From contig BFEA01000074.1 of NCBI GenBank assembly GCA_003427395.1, forward strand, positions 299,198 through 358,872: a DNA stretch of 59,675 nt, given 5' to 3'. Source of the stretch: Chara braunii (lineage: Eukaryota > Streptophyta > Charophyceae > Charales > Characeae). The position numbers and the translations under genes were made by a program. Positions 22,756-33,900 of the stretch are shown here, in pieces; the first letter of the stretch is position 1, and every line of letters starts with the position of its first letter. The notes under the pieces are model-generated. The model was not told where the DNA came from. It ran no database searches and saw only the letters and a list, made by a program, of their open reading frames with translations.

Positions 22756-23118
22756 CTAGCAATCCTCGCACGACGGGCTGGGCCAATAGCGAGCTATGGA
22801 ATTCCACAGAACCACTGTGAGTTGGTGATAGGGGAGAAGGAGATGGAAGGGAGGGAAGTTCGTGGTGATAACGACGAAATCCGGGGAGGTGTAGTATTGA
22901 GTATTGTCCGTATGCGAGTAGTCTAGGCCTCTAGGATCGCTGGTTATAACCCAGTGGAAATCCCTCGCTCATAGTCGGTCGTGCTCCGTCAGACAGGTGA
23001 ATTTCGGGTTCCTGAAGTTTCCCCATAGTCTAAGCTGTTCGCCTTCCCAATACTCGCGATATTTCGGGTCCCTCAGGTTCTCATAGTCGGTCGCCCAGGA
23101 GGGAGATCTCGCAGCCAT
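22756..23118 (-). pseudogene. ORF-L copy in the 5' LTR
   Basis: ATG at 23118 begins MAARSPSWATDYENLRDP. It reads through CLTEHDRL to an in-frame TGA, then FHWVITSDPRG, FVVITTNFPPF, LLLPYHQLTVVLW and YWPSPSC to a stop at 22756. This copy keeps the C-terminal part lost by frameshift in the other LTR of the element, but has the internal stop. Confidence 0.6.
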
Positions 23119-23691
23119 GTCCGCTTAGTAAGCCAAATCCCCCGTATCCTTACACGGGGTTAAGGTTGACTTATGCGAACGAGCGCGTACGTGGTGACTT
23201 CGACTTTCTCGAGATCGCGATCGTGCGCGCGCTCGCTCGTAAGGAACAACCAATTGGTTCCGCGTGCCGGCCGCGTTTAGCATAAGTGCAAATATCCTAC
23301 CAATCACTACATGCCATACATGTGACGCAGAAGGACAATCAACTCATCACAACACTCCTGAACGTTAATGACTAGACCCCAGACATCCAAAACAAGCATT
23401 TCCAATCAGTTCTTAGCGTATAGCTCACACAAGTGAACATTGGTCAGAGACGAAACAGGCCTTGCAAAACAGATTTGGAAATTCGAAAAGTTTGCTAATA
23501 AAAACAGAATTTACATTCATTTCATGCATGCATACCGAATAAAATCACAAGGAAAATCCGCGACTTCGTACAAGAGAAGTCCAAAAGAGAAGGGTCGTGA
23601 CAACAAAATCGGTCATACCAGATCCATAATTGTACTGATGAACAAAGGAAGAAGGGGACAACGGAAAAGAACTTTATCCCGCACCCACACA

Positions 23692-23774
<83 letters not shown>

Positions 23775-24020
23775 CCCGATACTGGCAGTCCGTCGCTGCG
23801 TATCAACGCAGAGTTGTCACATCGCTTGGTTCAAGCATGCAAGCCAGGTTCGCCCGTACGCCACGTCGCGGCCCCGCACGTCAACCCCGCATACAGGACA
23901 CCAGCTCGCCGGATCGCCCAACTCTCTCACTCACTTACCTTCCCAACTTGCTCGTTAACCGGCCCTCACTGATCGCGTTAACCTCAAAATTCTTAGAGAG
24001 CCAAATAATCGCGGTTGCGG

Positions 24021-24029
24021 AATTTATAG
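24021..24029 (-). promoter_or_regulatory. TATA box of the 5' LTR
   Basis: CTATAAATT on the minus strand, the same as at 11517-11525. It would drive the genomic transcript of the minus element. Confidence 0.65.
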
Positions 24030-24793
24030 TGTTCACGCTTGCGCGAGGGATACGGAATTAGCCCCAAGTGATGAGAAGGAGAAGAGAGGGAGTGCCTATG
24101 TCTGCATGTCTGGGCCGTGGCGAGGGGGATTGAGCCACTCTCCGCGCATCTATCCGGTCATACAGTCATAGGAACCAATCAGGTCGGGGAAGAAGGTGTG
24201 CATGCGCGGGCGAGCACAAGGCGGGAAGAGGGAAGAACACGAAGGACATCAAGAACAAGAAGATTACAGTTGCAATCACACCCGCCAAAACTTTTACAGT
24301 TATGTGCAATATTGAGGCGCAAAAAGAAGTCAGAACCCAGATCTTGGCGCGCTAAGGCGTGCGGAAGCAGGGAGCGCCGCGCAGCAAAATCCAGAAGGTG
24401 CCTAAATTCCTAGCTTAAGTCCTAATTGCAAAGAAAAATTCCGAAGAAAAACAATTCCGAGAGCCTGTGGGGGCTCGACACCAGTTGAAAATTCAAAAAC
24501 GATATTCCAGTGCGATGATCGCGCCAAAACTTCCCAGTGCTCACAGCAGAACAAGAAAGAAAAAGCTATGGTACAGTTATTCACGCTCGCTAAGGCCCGG
24601 CTCCCCAACCATTGGCACGGGATTTTCCCGACACCGATGCGACATCCTTAGCAGAAAACGAAAAAGAAACGAGGACAGCCATGCAATTTGCTCGCCCGAC
24701 CCGTCTTTCCACAACTCACCCCTTCGACCCCTCGTATTTCCCCAAGCAGCTTCGCACAGAAAATCGCGCGGTTCCATAAATTGGTTCGTCACA

Positions 24794-24819
24794 GTACAGG
24801 GTGTGAGGTTAGAATGTCA
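24794..24819 (+). mobile_element. Resumed 3' tail of the old plus-strand LTR
   Basis: GTACAGGGTGTGAGGTTAGA and the following ATGTCA match the LTR terminus at 36564-36589 (CCTGCTGGGCGTGAGGTTGG then GCGTCA). Joined to 9627 it completes the old LTR, showing where the minus element landed. Confidence 0.75.
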
Positions 24820-24839
24820 CGCACTTGTGGAGAAAACAA

Positions 24840-25330
24840 TCTTACTTACAGAATGTCTCAGTGATCACTACGGCCAATTTCTATATTTCGTTGATACTGG
24901 GCACATTGGATGCCAGAGTCGGAGGCTTACAGTGGCTCCACCTATTTTCCTGCATTCCTACTGCAGCTTGGTGTGCCAGCAAAGGTATGAATGGTAAAGT
25001 CAATGACATTGTGATGTCTGTCTGCAAGAGGCTTTAGAGGATCCCACTCACCTCTGGTGGGAATGTGTCATAGCGGGAGGTTTTTGGGACTGGGGCAGTT
25101 GTCCATGGTTTGCGGTCTATGGACCCAAACAGGTTTGGACAAAAGTCCTTGCTATGTTGGGAAGCCATGCTCAAGAACAGAAAATAGTTTTAGCAAACAA
25201 GTTCAGGCTTTTGGGTTTGTCTGTACTTTGGTTGGCCAGAAGGGAAAGGCAGTTTGAAGGAACCTACTGGTCAGCAATCTGGAAGAAGTTTAAACCACAA
25301 GTACTTGACCCAGCTATCAGTCATGGAAAA
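24840..25330 (+). pseudogene. LINE ORF2 C-terminal remnant
   Basis: Frames here give LGTLDARVGGLQWLHLFSC, then EDPTHLWWECVIAGGFWDW and KFRLLGLSVLWLARRERQFE. The middle motif resembles the zinc-binding region after a LINE reverse transcriptase (a Thr-His-Leu block, a Trp-x-Cys, then FWxW). It is frameshifted and has no RT domain attached. The last part overlaps the start of a TIR element at 25290. Confidence 0.4.
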
Positions 25331-25431
25331 CACTAGAGTAGAAACGTTTGGGCGCTCCTGTAGTGGCCTGTATGTTTCCTAAAATTGCGGCTTGTTAACG
25401 GGCACAACTTTTGGAAGTGCTGGTGGTTTAA
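25290..25431. mobile_element. Short TTAA-flanked TIR element
   Basis: The left end is TTAAACCACAAGTACTTGAC and the right end reads, complemented, TTAAACCACCAGCACTT. The same termini bound the 442-bp element at 36600-37041, with unrelated interior. TTAA on both sides with ACC...GGT ends resembles piggyBac-type insertion. No ORF. Confidence 0.5.
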
Positions 25432-26390
25432 GTTTGTTGTGCGCACTTTGACCTGCTGAGAATGGAGGACACTTAGAAGTGGCAAACTTTCACCTGATGC
25501 AGCTAGAGGCACTATGTTAAGAAGATGGGACACGTGTGGCAAGGTTTGTACGACTATGCTTCCATCAGGATTGAATAGAGTAAGTAGGGCTCTACTTAGT
25601 CCGGTGTCCGCGACCACTGTCCAGCCAGGTCACCTCCATCTGTAATAGACTGTAAGGTGATGGTCCTTAGTAGATAAGGTAGGACCGTGAGCGTAGAGGT
25701 GCACAGGGGGAAACTACAAAAGTCACGATTTCTGATGAGCATCAATTTCCAAGCAAAGTTGATATACGGACCAGACAAGATCCTACAGCACAATGCACAT
25801 ACCTTGGCCTTACATATAGACTCCTCGTATATCACACGTACCACAAGCCGTTGGCCTACTTGAACCCCAAATTGTGCACGAATATGCGCAGACAGCAGAC
25901 ACCTCAGCCGGCACGTGGTTCTTTTCTCGACGAAGATACAGATCGCAGTATAACAAAAAAACAACTGTTCAAAACTCCACGAAAACATAAGACGTCTGCT
26001 GAATGGGTTGCTAAGAGAGCCAACTAGCGGATCTTTATACACGAGAGATCGACATAGAAACAGAATCACGTTATCCACAACAAAATACTCACCACCCTTC
26101 AGCCAACCCCTAAGATATCTCAGTTCGATTCGACCAAACACACTGAAAACGATACTACCTCCATACAACCGCTGGATAATTTTTTATTTGCCAATCAACA
26201 TATTACCTTCGGTACACCTGATGTGGACATGATGCAACTTAGTATCCTGCAATGATCCAGCATCCTTCAAAGACTTATCTTCACACTCCCAAAACTAGAA
26301 TGAAATCAAAAGAATCTACTATCATTTCTAAAAATTGCACTCATTCCCTTAATCGTTGGTTACCTTCACCTCCTTTTTTCTCGACATTTC
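25432..26390. other. No gene recognised
   Basis: Unrecognised sequence between the TIR element and the truncated start of the plus-strand retrotransposon. A 190-codon minus-strand frame (25596-26168) has no recognisable motif. Confidence 0.4.
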
Positions 26391-27245
26391 CACCCAGAGC
26401 AAGCACTCTACATGATCAAAGACCGGGTGCAAAAACCTCTTGAGTCTATCGCGGAGTATCGAAATCGGTCTTACCGCATGTTTGTGAAAATTGAGCGAGG
26501 TGAGCAAGTCGGGAGAGACTTGTTTATTGATGGGCTTCGCAGTCGAACGATAAGGGCAAAGATGCGAAAGCAGTTTTCCCCCATCAATCACACGCTGCAA
26601 CAGATCATGGCCGCTGCAGAGGAGATGGAACGAAAGTTCACGGCGAACTTCCTGAAAGGAGAAGACTATCCTAAGGAAGGGGATTCGTTCGAACTCGCCA
26701 GGGCAAGAGCTGAGTTGGCTGCGTTGCAGAACAAGTTCGAGAATATGGGATTCGTGTCTGGCCCGGTCACCTATCTGGAGCAGATAGCTCCTAAACGACC
26801 CGCCCCAAGTGTGATCACGAGTGTCCCCGTTCTTGTGATACCAGCACCTGTAATGACGGCACCCCCGCCACCAACTGAGAAAACGGTAAGGACAAATGAG
26901 TCTACTGCTATTTTCGAGCTGACCAAGACGTTAATTAGCCTAATCTAGGAAAGCAAAAAAGAACAGCGAGAGCATAACGCTCGGTTAGAAGCCATGATGA
27001 GAAACATGCGGCCCATCGCGGTGCATGCCCCTCCGATCCAACAAGGGCTGGCCCCGGCGCCTGCTCTCGGGGGAGCCGTGAACAATCTGAATGTCTGTTA
27101 TGCATGCCATCAGCCAGGGCATCTAGCCTGTGACTGCCCCCACCGGCCCCTGCAACAACGGGTCGGGGTCGCACCAATGGCAGCGGCCCCCATCGCTAAC
27201 GGACCTGGGCGAGTAGAAGCCCTCATGGAAGAATGGGAGGTGTAG
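26391..27245 (+). pseudogene. gag, C-terminal part with CCHC zinc knuckle
   Basis: MIKDRVQKPLESIAEYRNRS starts at 26412 in a frame that opens upstream at 26391. RDLFIDGLRSRTIRAKMRKQ and MAAAEEMERKFTANFL follow. A stop at 26946 is followed in frame by ESKKEQREHNARLEAMMRN. The zinc knuckle CYACHQPGHLACDC (about 27095-27140) is intact and would bind RNA during packaging. The N-terminal half is absent because the element is truncated. Confidence 0.82.
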
Positions 27246-28226
27246 GAAGTGCGTTAGCAACCACGGAAGAGGCAGCTGAGCTCATCCCGTTACACCAGTA
27301 TGTATCACTTGGTTATCCTGGGCTCGGAACGATCAGAACGATCAGACCGGCACCAAAACAGAAAGAAGCGGCGGAGTGGCGACCCTCTCCAGGAGAGATG
27401 GAGTCGGGAGGACCCACCTTCGTCACTAGGGAAATCGATGTGCTTAACATAATCCGAGCCTTGGACCACCGGATTCCACTTCCGATCGGCTACCTGCTCT
27501 CGATCTCTAAACAAGCTAATGAGCGAATGCTACAGCACTGTAAGGCGAATTGGAAACGATTCGCCCTCGTCCGAACAACGAATGTAAAGGCTAAGATCCC
27601 CACACCAGATGAAAATACGGCTGGCACGTCGGATCCGATACGAGTAGGACTAATACAGAAAGACAATCATTTCCTACGGATTAAACCCATTCCCTGGAAA
27701 TCTGCGGAATGCGACATCGAAACATGGGGAATTCCGTACAATGCCATCATTGATTCGGGAGCTGTTGTTTTGGCTATCTCACTGCGAGTAGTTGAGAGGG
27801 CAGGTAGGAAACACGATCTGATCATGCTTACAGAGAAGGACCAGCTCATTTCGGCAGACGAAGAAAAGATTAAAACAGTGGGACGGATGACCAACGTCGC
27901 TTTCCGATTGGGAAAGGTGCATGCACTGGGAGATGTCGTGGTATTAGATGTGAACACCTACGATGTTTTTTTCGTTCTTCTCGCTCTTGTGGCATTACGA
28001 GCGAATTTGGATTTTGAGTGACGGTCAATCATCCTCCGAAATACGGGAGGAAAACCCTATGAGACTGACTCTTCGAACTACCATCAACGCAATCCCGCGA
28101 GTTTTGCCGATGATAGCGGGGACTCTTCGTATGATCACCTGGGAAGACTCCGCAGACGATGAGCCATCATCCAGGGATGCGGATAGCAGTGACAAAAATG
28201 ATCCAGAAATTCTAAAGCTACCATGA
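27233..28226 (+). pseudogene. Aspartic protease region
   Basis: Open from 27233 to 28021 (262 aa). It has EWRPSPGEMESGGPTFVT, LDHRIPLPIGYLLSI, the active-site block IPYNAIIDSGAVVLAISL (about 27740-27785), and HALGDVVVLDVNTYDV. The frame then shifts and continues as MRLTLRTTINAIPRV to 28226, with an acidic patch before RT. Retropepsins act as dimers, one DSG per monomer, as here. Confidence 0.8.
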
Positions 28227-28268
28227 CAGCGTATTTATTACCAGCCGCCCAGAACGATCGCAAGAACA

Positions 28269-30180
28269 ATGCATCTAACCAGTCGGAACATCCAAAGGAC
28301 CAAGGCAATGATTTTGGGTGAACCCCTCGTACAGATTTCGAGGATGGTCGATTCTTTGGAACCCCCTCAAACCCTGTACGAAGGAATTTCCCCTCTCCTC
28401 GCCCGATACAACGACAAGAAGCACTACTGCAATATCACAGATCTACCGAAGTTCCTACTGACACTCGCAAAGGAAGTACGACTGTTACGTCTAGGGGCAG
28501 AGGCCAGTTCTTTGGAACCCCCTGAGCGCCTCGAGGCTGAATCAGACGAGCTCGGAGTAAAGATCGCAACTAAAACCGTACGATGGCAAGACATCTGCGA
28601 TGGGATCACCCCGGAAGGACACGTGGCCATCCGGGAGGAAGACGCCCACATGATGGTCACGGTGTTCTCCTGGCGATCGGACCATTCGTTTATCTCTGCG
28701 TCACCGCCCGATATGGCGAAACAAGCACGCACAAAGCAGATCGACGTACAAATCAGGGATCAGTTTTTTGAGTTACACGTGCCACAGTACGTACCTGATG
28801 AGATTCATCGTTTGATTGCGGACATTCTGACGGAATATCAGGGAGCGATTAGCGTAACAGACACTGATATCGGTTTGTCACTGGTCATTTAACATGAAAT
28901 TCAGACGGGAAATCATTCCCCCATCCACTGCAAGCCATATCGATACTCCCTGATAGAACGGAAAAAGACTCTCGAACGGATTCGGGAATTCGAAGCAAGC
29001 GGGTGGATCGAACCCCCGCCACCGGACCATGGTCATTTCCAGTAGTGCTAGTACCGAAGAAAAACGGATCAATTCACATATGCATCGATTATCGCAAACT
29101 GAATGAAATCACAATTAAAGATGTGTATCCCCTCCCTCGTGTTAATGATTTGCTGGATGTGATTGAATGCGCTAATTATTTCAGTAAGTTTGATATTCGG
29201 CATGGCTTCCATCACATTCTGGTTAAGGAGGAAGATCGGCCAAAGACAACCTTCGTGTTGTTTGAAGACACGTGGAAGTGGGTTCGGTGTCCGATGGGGA
29301 TTTGCAACGCGCCTGCCACATTTCAGCGAGCGATGAACATGACGTTCCAAAACTTCGTCAACAAGACATGGCTAACTCAGGGAATGATAAACTTCTGCGT
29401 GATCGTATACATGGACGACATCCTTGTCTACTCGGAGACCTATCACGAACATGCACAACACATTGAGTGGACGTTGGGAGCGCTGAGAAACGCTGGGTTC
29501 AAAATTGGACTCGAAAAGAGCGAATTTTTCCTTTCGGAAATTTCGTTCTTGGGTTACGTCGTGACACGTGGAGGATTGCAGCCTGACTCGAGAAAGGTCG
29601 CGACGGTGAGAGAAGCTGCAGCTCCCACGTCACTGACGCAGGTTCGAGCCTTCTTGGGGTTGGCATCGTACTATCGCCGTTTCATCAAAGACTTCGCCGC
29701 GATTGCACGGCCGCTAACGAACCTGTTACGAAAGGACCAGCCTCTCAGTTGGGACGCGAAGTGTGAGCAGGCCTTCACGACCCTCAAAGATGCCTTGGCG
29801 ACGATACCTATTTTGATTCGACTGGACCCCTCGAAACAGTTCATTCTTATCACGGACTGGCAACCGGAAGCTATTTCCTCTATTCTAGCGCAGAAGAGGA
29901 ACGATGGTCGCGAACATGTCATCTAGTATGCGTCTCGAACGGTGCCAGACGAACGGAGGAATGACTCAGCACCCCAAGGCAAATACTATGCAGTAGTCTC
30001 GGGAATCCAGCACTTCCATCTGTATCTCTATGGGCAGAAGTTCCGCCTCGTAACGGATCACGAGCCTTTGCTGGCTTTGAAGTGCCTAAGGGCGAGGAAA
30101 TCACTCCATGGAAAGAGTTAGAACCGGCAAACGGGCCAAAATACGGACAAGTGGCAGTTCTCCCACGTCGCAAGAAGCAA
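28269..30180 (+). pseudogene. Reverse transcriptase-RNase H (broken)
   Basis: A linker (28269-28892) with EEDAHMMVTVFSWRSDHSF and VPDEIHRLIADILTEYQGAI ends in a stop that replaces Gln. RT motifs are FPVVLVPKKNGSIHICIDYR, YFSKFDIRHGFHHILVKEED, the catalytic VYMDDILVYS (29405-29434), and FLGLASYYRRFIKDFAAIA. RNase H begins at FILITDWQPEAISSILAQK. A TAG at 29924-29926 replaces Glu, and then a deletion of roughly 200 bp near 30090 removes the WKTE-containing end of RNase H present in the minus copy. Confidence 0.87.
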
Positions 30181-30187
30181 ACTAGTG

Positions 30188-31919
30188 GCAATGGGTGACG
30201 GAGGTAACCTCACTACCCCTCTTTCTCCCATCTCCTCTTCATCTCTTCTCTCCCTGCCTGATAAATTTTGTTATTTTTGCGAAGCAATCTCTCGCGTATA
30301 TTCTGTCTCCATGCGTCCTAACGAGGAAGGGTATGCAGAATGGATAGACTGTCGACAATGTGTCGCACGAGCCCATGGCTCGTGCATCCAATATCAAAAT
30401 GATAGTAAACCGTGGCTATGCCACTTGTGTCGAGTTGACAAGATTCCGACCGAGGCTCGCTTTTTGGATGCCACGTCAGAAGGGTTGGAAAGAACCCAGA
30501 AATTTAGAAGGGCCGAAGTATGGACCAACATTGCGTTGATTGCCACCTTAATAGGTAACCCCCTCCAGGATTTCACCAAGGAAGATCGGAGGAGGGCTAA
30601 TGAAAGGGCTCGGGATTACTGATGTATAGAGGGTAGGTTAGAAAAATGGAAAACGGATGGCAGTGCGATCTGGATGGTTGTACCACATCCGTTCATGAGG
30701 TACAATTGGGTGAAGACAACACACGAAGAAACAGCTGCTCATTTTGTCGTACGGATTACGGAGTCGGCCATTGACAAAAACGAATGGTATTGGTCCAATA
30801 ATAGGGACGATGTGAAATTCATCGTCGCAAACTGTCAAGTCTGCGCTGCTGACAAGGCGCCGATCCATCCGCCAAGATCGATAGTGCCAACGGTAGTTGA
30901 GCGGCCGTTCCAAAGGGTGAGTATGGATACGACCGATATCGTGGTACCCCCTGGTCCTAATAGCTGTGAGTATTCAGTCCTGTTGGTATTTGTCGACCAT
31001 TTTTCGAAATGGATCGAGGCCTATCCGTGTCGCACGAGGCAAGCTGCCGAAATCGCGCGATATGTTAACCGTTTTCTCGGGATGCACCAAGATACGGAAG
31101 AAATCCTGACCGATAACGGGGCAGAATTCATAGGGGAAGTATTGAGGAAGCCTGGTCATACACGATGTCGCTGTGTGGAATACCGCGCCCCATATGTCAC
31201 AATCCAATGGGCTAGTAGAAAACACAAATAGGGTGATAAAGACAGCGCAACGACGAAACATCGCAGCACGGGATCCGAGGCCCTGGCCCGATATCGTTGA
31301 CCACATCCTAGCCGTCCATCGCGGAATGCCTCATGAATCGACGGGCTTGAGCCCCTTCCAATTAAGGACCAATAGCGTCGCTTGCGTTTCGATACCAAGC
31401 CTCCCTAACGAATCAATGCTCAACCGCCGGCCCACAAGGGCCACTGCACGGGACAAGGCCAAGCGACACTTAGAGTTAATGGAACGGTCCCTCCCCAGGC
31501 TAGCCCGAAAACGCCAGAAAATGACCGAGTTTGCCCATGGCCGATAGTTCCGAAGCTACGAGGCCCGGAATGGGAATGCAGGTCCACGGCCCCATTACAA
31601 ATTGGGGGACATCGTGCAGGTGAGGAAATGTGTTCGCCAGGGTAAACTAGTGCCACGATTCTTCGGGTGATTCCGCGTGATTGAGCTCGGACCGAACGGC
31701 GTGAACATTGTGCGGCTTGCGCCTGAGGTCTCTGGCAGCCGATCGGCTCGTCCGATCATCCGCCACGTGTCCTACCTTCGTCCCCTTCCTCCTTCCCCAT
31801 CTTCACCTTCATCCGATTCCTCCTCCGCTGCGGAAGAAGACGACGACTGCTTATCGCCTGTCTCTCTGTCTCCTTCTCGTTCTCCTTCTGTTACTCTGTC
31901 CCCATCGCCATCGCCATGA
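30188..31919 (+). pseudogene. PHD finger-integrase part of pol
   Basis: It opens with MGDGGN at 30188. A full PHD finger (C4HC3) follows at about 30268-30432: CYFC, 23 residues, CRQC, x4, His, x2, Cys, 11 residues including PWL, CHLC, with the diagnostic Trp two residues before the last Cys pair. A TGA at 30620 breaks the frame. The integrase follows: zinc finger THEETAAHF and NCQVCAADK, core LVFVDHFSKWIEAYP, LTDNGAEF and, after a frameshift near 31160, SNGLVENTNR with all three catalytic acids kept. The C-terminal module is KLGDIVQVRK, FRVIELGPNGVNIVRLAPE, RHVSYLRPLP, then a Ser/Pro tail to the TGA at 31917-31919. Confidence 0.85.
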
Positions 31920-32398
31920 GTTTTCTTACGGAGCGAGCTCTCGGCGATCCTGTGCTGGTGCCACGGTGTCACATCTCGGCGATCCGACAAGTTCATCATC
32001 CGTGGCTCAATCCGGACCTTCGGCGACTTGCGCAATTCTTCTGTACCCAGGGAGTGTACGCAGCCGCTGAGTTTCGCTTCGCAGGCAGTCCCCGGGCGGT
32101 TGTGTTGGCAAAGGCGGTAGCAATTCATCGGCGATCGGCTCCTAGAATCAGCCACGTGTCTACAGTGGTCGCCTTCAGTGGCGACATCAGCACCATCAGC
32201 CCGCTGCGGGATACAACTATCCAGACGTCGCTCCGGCTGTGGGCGCAGCAGTTGGCGTCGGAGTGGAATCGTTGGCTCATGCCCCACGGGGATAACCTTT
32301 TTCCCACGGATGGCGTCGACCTCGACGGTATCCGAACCTTCCAGCACGAGTCGGCGGTGGTGCTCCCGGAACTCATCCCCTTCCCCCCTCCTCAATGA
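31916..32398 (+). CDS. ORF X, conserved protein downstream of integrase
   Basis: A 160-aa intact frame from MSFLTERALG to LIPFPPPQ. Its ATG overlaps the pol stop as ATGA (31916-31919), and its own stop overlaps the ORF Y start as ATGA (32395-32398). It aligns end to end with the minus-copy ORF X (159 aa) at roughly 40% identity by eye, including IRQVHHPWLNPDLRR, AAAEFRF, HVSTVVAFSGDIST and VLPELIPF. It stays open while pol around it is broken. Function unknown. Confidence 0.72.
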   Translation: MSFLTERALGDPVLVPRCHISAIRQVHHPWLNPDLRRLAQFFCTQGVYAAAEFRFAGSPRAVVLAKAVAIHRRSAPRISHVSTVVAFSGDISTISPLRDTTIQTSLRLWAQQLASEWNRWLMPHGDNLFPTDGVDLDGIRTFQHESAVVLPELIPFPPPQ

Positions 32399-33900
32399 AC
32401 CTTCTAGCAGTCCGGAGTCCATCCGCACCTCTCCTTTTGTCTAGAGACTATAATCACTCGTTGTCCCTCTCCTTGATCCCCAGCAGTGGAGGCGCTGGCA
32501 AGAACACTTCGTCGAGCTGTCGGTGTGCCTGGTCGGAGTAAAGGTCACGTGGACGCGGCACAGGGATCACCGCCAATGGGCCGATTACCTCAAGCTGCTT
32601 ATCATCCAGGCGTGGCGAACGGAAACCAAGGGCGATGTGCCCGGATTCCTCTTCGGATCGGTACATCCCGATCATCGCCAACTGATCGTGCAGGAGCTAA
32701 CGGTCCCCCTTGCGCAGCTGGCCGACGATCTCCCACTTGAGATCGTCTCGCAGAGGGACAACAGCCCAGTCCCACACATTCTCACGCGGACCTTGGTGCC
32801 ATATCTCCAGTGGTCGGCGTTCTTAGAGGAACCGAGAAGCGGCCGCAACCCACCGTCACGGCGCGGCTATCTGGACCCGCACGAAATAGTCGATCTCGGC
32901 CTCCAAGAACGAGGAGGAAGAGATATAACCAGAAGAAGAAAGCTCGGAAGAAGAAGAAGCCGAAGAAGAGGCCGACGAGGAAGAAACTCCCAAAGAGGGA
33001 AGTTACAGTGAGCACAGCGAAGGCGAGCAAAGTGAGGAGGAGGAGGAAGAAGAACAAGGCGACGAAGAAGAAGAAGATCAAGAGGAGCTGGAAGAGTCGG
33101 AGTGGGAAGGATTCGAGGAGGAAGTGCGTGACGAGGCTCGGGCGCAGGTCCAGGCGCAGAAGAGGGAAGAGATCGTGGCCGGGAAGCGACAGTTGGAATT
33201 CGCCAGAGCTGCTGGTCAGCCGCGCACCGACGATCCGGCCCGAGATCCGGAGCCACCTAAGCCCGAGGATGGAGAGGCAGCTGCCGGGACTTCGGCCGCA
33301 CCAGCAAGACGGCGACGAAGCCGATCCCCTCCCCCTCCGCCGCCGACCACCCACCAACTCGTCCACGTACCGATGCGGGGCATCGGGCTTTGTCCCCGGT
33401 CGTTATCCCGCCGTCCCCTTGATCACCTCTCTTTCCGCCAGATTTATACTCGCGTCACCTTCCCCGACAATCCCTTCCCCATCAATACCTTCCGCTTTTT
33501 CTACACTACCCGCCTCGGTATCACTGTTCATCCCCACCCTTGCACCCGATGCGCCCTCCCTGTCTTCTGCCTCCATATCCTTTTCCTTAGTGCCGCGTGG
33601 CGAGGCCACGATATGATCGAGGTATACTTCATGATTACGGGGACTATCCCCGCATGCAAGAACCACGATCACTTCCGCGCGGCCCTTTTCCGAACCTTTA
33701 CCACCTTCTACCCCGACTACCTCGCGTCCCTCCCCCACACAGGCAACCGATTCCCTCGCTTTCACCGGATCGTTCGCTACCACAAACTTCCAGAGACGGT
33801 GGCCGGAATGGAGAACTTCCTTCCCCCGCTACCCATCAACCCTCCCCCTCGCCACCCCTCCATGTATCGTCTCCCCTTTCCCCTCCCCGGCGCTTGCTGA
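32395..33900 (+). pseudogene. ORF Y, acidic/RS-motif protein (frameshifted)
   Basis: ATG at 32395 in the context CAATGAACC, the same as in the minus copy. The frame is broken near 32480. The homologous block continues at 32523-32900 with AWRTETKGDVPGFLFGS, DDLPLEIVSQRD and LTRTLVPYLQWSAFLEE. A frame change near 32900 leads into a long Glu-rich acidic stretch, then ARRRRSRSPPPPPPTTHQL, PRSLSRRPLDHLSFRQIY, EVYFMITGTIPACKNHDHF and a stop at 33900. The C-terminal 258 codons (33124-33900) are open. Domain order matches 14040-12448. Acidic plus RS composition suggests a nuclear role (inference). Confidence 0.65.

Larger units (their letters stand above)
9628..24793 (-). mobile_element. Ty3/gypsy LTR retrotransposon, complete but degenerate
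   Basis: Two direct LTRs (9628-12289 and 22151-24793) flank gag, protease, RT-RNase H, PHD-integrase, ORF X and ORF Y on the minus strand. The outer ends are TGTGACG at the left and its complement CGTCACA at the right, the usual TG...CA form. Both sides carry GTAC (9624-9627 and 24794-24797), the target duplication. The target is the 3' end of an older related LTR: the sequence left of 9628 and right of 24793 joins into one LTR end. Total length 15,166 bp includes two nested insertions and a gap. Many stops and frameshifts make it non-autonomous. Confidence 0.9.
22151..24793 (-). repeat. 5' LTR of the minus-strand element
   Basis: Direct repeat of 9628-12289. It begins TGTGACGAACC at 24793 in element orientation. 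It holds a TATA box (24021-24029), a (GA)n tract (23695-23771) and an ORF-L copy. It abuts the primer-binding site at 22150, so it is the 5' LTR. Confidence 0.92.

Noticed and set aside
33403-33783. Minus-strand frame of 126 codons
   Set aside because: Antisense shadow of the conserved ORF Y C-terminus.
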